A stretch of DNA of 64,000 nt from Salinispora oceanensis (lineage in GTDB: Bacteria; Actinomycetota; Actinomycetes; Mycobacteriales; Micromonosporaceae), in the NCBI RefSeq assembly GCF_000383575.1, contig NZ_KB911579.1, positions 2,512,523-2,576,522 of the forward strand. Reading direction: 5' to 3'. The first letter of the stretch is position 1. Every line of letters starts with the position of its first letter. Below the pieces are notes generated by a model that saw only the letters and a list, made by a program, of their open reading frames with translations, was not told the DNA's origin and did not search any database. Below are positions 60,314-64,000 of the stretch, piece after piece. A program made the position numbers and the translations under genes.

Positions 60314-61327
60314 GTGCGCACAGTCCTGCCCCGCGGGGGTTCCCGTCCACTGACTGTCCTCGCCGTGGTGGTGGTCGTGGCGGTGGCGGTGCTGCTCGGT
60401 GCCGTGCCCGCCCAGGCCGAGCCGGGTGAGGGCGGCAGCGAGGAGTTGCGGGACGCGCTGACGGCCGCCGCCAAAGCGCACATCGACGCCACGGCCAAGC
60501 TGAAGAACTCCAAGCGTCGGCAGGAGGAGCTGACCACGGAGCTGAAGACGGTCGAGGCGCGGCTGACTGACCTGACCGCCCAGGTGGGCATGGTGGCCGC
60601 ACAGTCGTACCGGTTGGGTCGACTCACCCCGGCAGCGACGTTGTTGGAGAGCACCTCACCCGACGAGTTCCTGAATCGGGCGATGAATCTGGACGTGATG
60701 GCCCAGCGGGACGGCCGTCGGGTGCGCGAGTTGACCGAGGTCCGGGAGACGGCGGAGAACGCCAGGATCGCGATCGACTCCGAGGTTCGCGAGCAGGAGA
60801 AGCAGCTCGACGTCCTGGCGAAGAAGAAGAAGGCGGCGGAGGTGGCGCTCGCCGCGGTCAGCTCGGGTGGCGGGTCCGGGTTCGGTGGCGGTTCGGCCAA
60901 CGCCGCCTCAGCGCCCCGGAACTCGGATGGCTCCTGGCCGTCGGAGTCCTGTTCGGTCAACGACCCGACCACCTCGGGTTGCATCTCTCCGCGCACCCTG
61001 CACATGCTCAAGGAATCCCAGGCAGACGGTTTCAAACGGCACGTCTCCTGTTTCCGCAGCGGCGGCGGTGGTGAGCACCCGAAGGGGAAAGCCTGCGACT
61101 TCTCCGCTGCCTCCGGTGGATTCGAGAACGTCTCGGCGACCGGCGGCGACAAGGCGTACGGTGACCAGCTGGCGACCTACCTGAAGAACAATGCGAGCCG
61201 GCTCGGCGTGATGTACGTCATATGGTATAGGCAGATATGGATGCCGAATACTGGCTGGCGAGCATATAGCGGGGGCGGGAGTCCTGCCGCTGATCACACT
61301 AACCACGTTCATGTTTCGATGTACTGA
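60314..61327 (+). CDS. Secreted coiled-coil protein with VldE-like C-terminal domain
   Basis: A 337-residue exported protein. Residues 1-36 are a signal peptide (LTVLAVVVVVAVAVLLGAVPAQA). Residues 40-200 form a coiled coil (LKNSKRRQEELTTELKTVEA, EVREQEKQLDVLAKKKKAAEV) as in NlpC/RipA-like and M23 envelope proteins. After a Gly/Ser linker, the last 130 residues (SGCISPRTLHMLKESQADGF, HVSCFRSGGGGEHPKGKACDFS, DHTNHVHVSM) match the ARB-07466/VldE-type domain, with metal-like His and Asp residues. It may act on peptidoglycan. GAAGGA precedes GTG. Codons change sharply after 61213. Confidence 0.8.
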   Translation: MRTVLPRGGSRPLTVLAVVVVVAVAVLLGAVPAQAEPGEGGSEELRDALTAAAKAHIDATAKLKNSKRRQEELTTELKTVEARLTDLTAQVGMVAAQSYRLGRLTPAATLLESTSPDEFLNRAMNLDVMAQRDGRRVRELTEVRETAENARIAIDSEVREQEKQLDVLAKKKKAAEVALAAVSSGGGSGFGGGSANAASAPRNSDGSWPSESCSVNDPTTSGCISPRTLHMLKESQADGFKRHVSCFRSGGGGEHPKGKACDFSAASGGFENVSATGGDKAYGDQLATYLKNNASRLGVMYVIWYRQIWMPNTGWRAYSGGGSPAADHTNHVHVSMY

Positions 61328-61363
61328 CTCGGCCGGCCCGCCTCGCTGCGTACTATCGCGCGG

Positions 61364-62917
61364 GTGAACTCCGCCTCGTCCCAGACTCCCGTCCGGTCGG
61401 CCCGATTCGGGCCGGCGACCGGTCCGGCCCTGCCCAAGGGGCTGGCCGCGTTTCTGGTCTTCTTCTCCAGCGGCGCGGTTCTGGTGCTGGAGACGGCCGC
61501 GCTGCGCCTGGTCGGTCCGTACGTCGGGGTGACCCTCCAGGTGACCAGCTCGGTGATCGGCATCGCGTTGGCCGCGATCGCGTACGGGGCGTGGGCTGGC
61601 GGGTGGCTGGCGGACCGTCGGGACCCGCGTACCCTGCTGGCCCCGGCGCTGGTGCTGGCCGGTATCGCCACCGCGGTGACCCTGCCCGCGGTCCGGTACG
61701 CCGGGGAGGTGCTGCGGGGCGGGGCGGCGTCCGCGATCCTGCTGCTCGTCGCGCTGGCCGTCTTCGTGCCGGCGATGCTGCTGTCAGCGATCACCCCGAT
61801 GGTGGTCAAACTGCAGCTGTCCGACCTGCGCCGTACCGGTCAGGTCGTCGGCCGGCTCTCCTCGATCGGCACCCTGGGCGCGGTCACCGCCACCCTGGTC
61901 ACCGGCTTCGTGTTGGTGGCCGCGCTGCCCAGCACCGTGATCCTGCTCGGCCTGGCGGTCTCCCTGGGGCTGAGCGGGGTGATCCTCGGCGGGTGGCTCC
62001 GGCGAACGGCGGGCGAGCAGCTGACCGGCCCGGCCCGGGTGTCGGCCAGCCTGGCCGTGCTCGGCCTGCTCGGCGCCGGACTGACCACGGTCGCCCCGAA
62101 CCCGTGTGACATCGAGACGGCCTACCACTGCGCCCGCGTCGAGACCGACCCGGGCCGGGCGAGCGGGCGTACGCTGCTGCTCAACTCGGCCCGGCACTCG
62201 TACGTGGACCTGGCCGACCCGACCCACCTGGAGTTCGCCTACACCCGGTGGATCGGGGCGGTCGCCGATGTCATCGCACCGGCGGGTCGTCGGCTGGACG
62301 CGCTGCACCTGGGCGGAGGTGGCTTCACCGTGCCGCGGTACCTGACCGCCACCCGGCCGGGCACCGAGAACGTGGTCTTCGAGATTGACGGCGGGCTGGT
62401 GGAGCTGGGTGAGGAGAAGCTCGGCGTGCGGCAGGGGCCGGAGCTGCGCGCGGTGGTTGGGGACGCCCGGATGCTGGTCGCCGCCGAGGCGGCGGAGAGC
62501 CAGGACCTGGTGGTGGGGGACGCGTTCGGGCATCTGGTGGTGCCGTGGCATCTCGCCACCCGGGAGATGGCCGCTGAGGTCCGTCGGGTGATCCGCCCCG
62601 GCGGCGGGTACGTGCAGAACGTGATCGACTATCCGCCCCTGCGCTTCATCCGCAGTGAGGTGGCCACCGTCGCGGCCGAGTTCCGGCAGGTGGCGCTGAT
62701 CGCCCCGCCGGCCGCGCTCGCCGGTGAGCAGGGCTCCAACTTCGTCATCGTGGCCTCGGACGCGCCGTTGCCGTTGGCCGCGGTCCGGGAGCGGCTGAGT
62801 GAGGTTGACCCGGGCGCGGTCGTGCTGGAGGGCGCGGAGCTGCGGGAGTTTGTCGGCGACGCCCTGGTGTTGACCGACGACTACGCCCCGGTGGACCAGC
62901 TGCTCGCGACTGCGTGA
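61364..62917 (+). CDS. Membrane-bound spermidine synthase-like protein
   Basis: A 517-residue protein. The N-terminal 240 residues hold about seven membrane helices (LAAFLVFFSSGAVLVLETAAL, SSVIGIALAAIAYGAWAGGWL, AILLLVALAVFVPAMLLSAITPM). The C-terminal part is a SpeE-like methyltransferase fold (LDALHLGGGGFTVPRYLTA, VVFEIDGGLVELGEEKLG, VVGDARMLVAA, DLVVGDAFGHLVVPWHL). TACTAT at 61351-61356 is 7 nt before GTG 61364, giving a leaderless start. Polyamine synthesis is not proven for this membrane type. Confidence 0.86.
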   Translation: MNSASSQTPVRSARFGPATGPALPKGLAAFLVFFSSGAVLVLETAALRLVGPYVGVTLQVTSSVIGIALAAIAYGAWAGGWLADRRDPRTLLAPALVLAGIATAVTLPAVRYAGEVLRGGAASAILLLVALAVFVPAMLLSAITPMVVKLQLSDLRRTGQVVGRLSSIGTLGAVTATLVTGFVLVAALPSTVILLGLAVSLGLSGVILGGWLRRTAGEQLTGPARVSASLAVLGLLGAGLTTVAPNPCDIETAYHCARVETDPGRASGRTLLLNSARHSYVDLADPTHLEFAYTRWIGAVADVIAPAGRRLDALHLGGGGFTVPRYLTATRPGTENVVFEIDGGLVELGEEKLGVRQGPELRAVVGDARMLVAAEAAESQDLVVGDAFGHLVVPWHLATREMAAEVRRVIRPGGGYVQNVIDYPPLRFIRSEVATVAAEFRQVALIAPPAALAGEQGSNFVIVASDAPLPLAAVRERLSEVDPGAVVLEGAELREFVGDALVLTDDYAPVDQLLATA

Positions 62918-62947
62918 TCGCCGCCGGCCGGTGGGCCCTGGCCGCGG

Positions 62948-63616
62948 TCAGTCGAGCGCAGCGAACGACTGCACCTGTTCGATGCTGCCCTCCACGATCA
63001 GCATGCTGCCGGAGGCCAGTACGGTGTCGTCGGTGGCCGCCTGGAACCGTTTCCCGGCCAGTTTCGCCGCCACCACCCGTACTCCGTGGCGCTCCTCCGG
63101 GTTCAGCTCCTGCAATGGGCGGCCGGTGAGGCTCTCCGGGGTGCGGACCTTGGCGAGCGCGAAGTCGTCGCCGAACTCCATGAAGTCCAGCATCCGGCTG
63201 ACGATGAGATGGGCCAGCCGTTCGCCGGCCTCCGCCTCGGGGAAGATCACGTGGTGCGCCCCGACCGAGGTGAGGATCTTCGCGTGTTCCGGTGAGCGGG
63301 CTCGCGCCCAGATCTGCGGTATCCCCAGGTCCACGAGGGCTAGGACGGACAGGACGCTCGCCTCCAGCGAGGCGCCGATGGAGACCACGGCGCGTTCGAG
63401 GTCTTCCGCGCCGAGCTGTCGCAGTGCCCCCTCTTCGGTCGCATCGGCCTGCACCACCCGGTCGATTCGGTTGGCCCAGCGCTGCACCCGCTCGGCATCG
63501 TGGTCGATGGCGAGTACCGGATGATCGAGTTGCACGAGCGTGTCGGCGACCTGGGAGCCGAAGCGTCCGAGCCCCACCACGATGACCCCGCTGTGTTGGT
63601 CTCTCCTAGCCGACAA
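62948..63616 (-). CDS. TrkA/KtrA-type potassium channel regulatory subunit
   Basis: A 222-residue RCK protein. The Rossmann RCK_N domain has VIVVGLGRFGSQVADTLVQL, AIDHDAERVQRWANR and VVQADATEEGALRQLG; the RCK_C domain covers about 140-222 (LAKVRTPESLTGRPLQEL). It gates K+ uptake by its membrane partner in response to nucleotides. It overlaps the partner gene by 11 nt and follows it on the minus strand. Confidence 0.93.
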   Translation of the reverse strand: MSARRDQHSGVIVVGLGRFGSQVADTLVQLDHPVLAIDHDAERVQRWANRIDRVVQADATEEGALRQLGAEDLERAVVSIGASLEASVLSVLALVDLGIPQIWARARSPEHAKILTSVGAHHVIFPEAEAGERLAHLIVSRMLDFMEFGDDFALAKVRTPESLTGRPLQELNPEERHGVRVVAAKLAGKRFQAATDDTVLASGSMLIVEGSIEQVQSFAALD

Positions 63617-64000
63617 GGGGTTGCTCCTCCGGGTAGCGGTACAGCCGTCGTCGGGTGTTCAGCGCGAGTGCCGACCCCAGGGTCAGTGACCCGACCCGGC
63701 CGATATACATCAGGGCAATAAGTACACATTGTCCACTGTCGGGTAAGTCGGGGGTGGTGCCGAGGGAGAGGCCCGCCGTACTGAAGGCCGAGGTCACCTC
63801 GAAGAGCGCCACGTGGTGCGGCATCCCCTCGGTCAGCAGGATCAACATCACCGTGCCGGCGACCACGATGGCCACGCCGAGCAGCGCCACCGTGACCGCC
63901 TGCCGCTGGCTGGCCGTGGCGACCCGGCGGTGCCGGATGGTGACATCGGGCTCGCCCCGCAGTTCGGCCCAGATCACGAAGGCGAGGAGGAAGAAGGTGC
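63606..64000 (-). CDS. TrkH/KtrB-type potassium transporter, C-terminal part
   Basis: The last 131 or so codons of an integral membrane K+ translocating subunit; the gene runs off the right edge. Visible are a helix VALLGVAIVVAGTVMLILLT, the pore-loop and filter region FEVTSAFSTAGLSLG, and the closing helix LIALMYIGRVGSLTLGSAL, all typical of KtrB. It is co-transcribed with the RCK subunit. Confidence 0.9.
   Translation of the reverse strand, partial: TFFLLAFVIWAELRGEPDVTIRHRRVATASQRQAVTVALLGVAIVVAGTVMLILLTEGMPHHVALFEVTSAFSTAGLSLGTTPDLPDSGQCVLIALMYIGRVGSLTLGSALALNTRRRLYRYPEEQPLVG

Noticed and set aside
1..64000. CRISPR arrays, rRNA genes and secondary-metabolite gene clusters
   Set aside because: No regularly spaced repeats, no rRNA sequence and no PKS, NRPS or terpene synthase motifs are present.

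Overview
The window is high-GC actinobacterial DNA. Most of it matches a gene neighbourhood that I know, from memory, in Mycobacterium (Rv0474 to Rv0512) and Streptomyces (bldN and rex-hemACD region). Mycothiol genes (mshA, a mycothiol-type isomerase), a BldN/RsbN sporulation pair, many leaderless genes and the gene content suggest a spore-forming member of the Micromonosporaceae, Salinispora- or Micromonospora-like. The species is inferred; no rRNA or tRNA was found to confirm it.

Layout. 0-4.1 kb: end of a BKACE-family gene, asparaginase, then an Xre regulator, an HBHA-like protein, a DUF2516 membrane protein and an alpha/beta hydrolase. 4.2-10.8 kb: a membrane-anchored CBM2 protein, an EI24 protein, GNAT and RidA, and a LacI regulator with a GH1 beta-glucosidase under a CebR-like operator. 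10.9-25.7 kb: murB, methyltransferase, SDR, mshA, YbjN, Rho_N-like protein, MFS, gpmA, senX3-regX3, Cys-rich protein, ppx, sugar-phosphate isomerase, CGNR protein, proline dehydrogenase. 26-34.9 kb: small HTH protein, bS22-like peptide, epimerase, acyltransferase, MFS, SerB-like HAD, rsbN and bldN, glutaredoxin, HAD. 35-43 kb: a two-component system, then the redox-controlled operon rex-hemA-hemC-hemD-hemB. 43-53.7 kb: secreted nuclease, GNAT, lytic transglycosylase, FmdB, cyclase/NB-ARC/TPR regulator, BON-methyltransferase fusion, TPR and Smr proteins.

53.7-58.3 kb is an accessory island with non-host codon use, broken genes and an integrase remnant. Its core is a toxin-antitoxin-chaperone (TAC) module on the minus strand: HigB-like toxin, Xre antitoxin with a C-terminal tail, and a SecB-like chaperone. 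About 3 kb away lies a fragment of a second SecB-like gene (50 of 56 bases identical), so the island once held at least two such chaperone genes. This is the most interesting system in the window.

58.3-64 kb returns to chromosomal genes: lipoprotein, inositol monophosphatase-like enzyme, secreted coiled-coil/VldE-like protein, membrane spermidine-synthase-like protein and a Ktr/Trk potassium transporter cut by the window edge.

A recurring signal is a TANNNT hexamer 6-8 nt before an ATG or GTG. It marks at least fifteen apparent leaderless starts and was used here to choose start codons.
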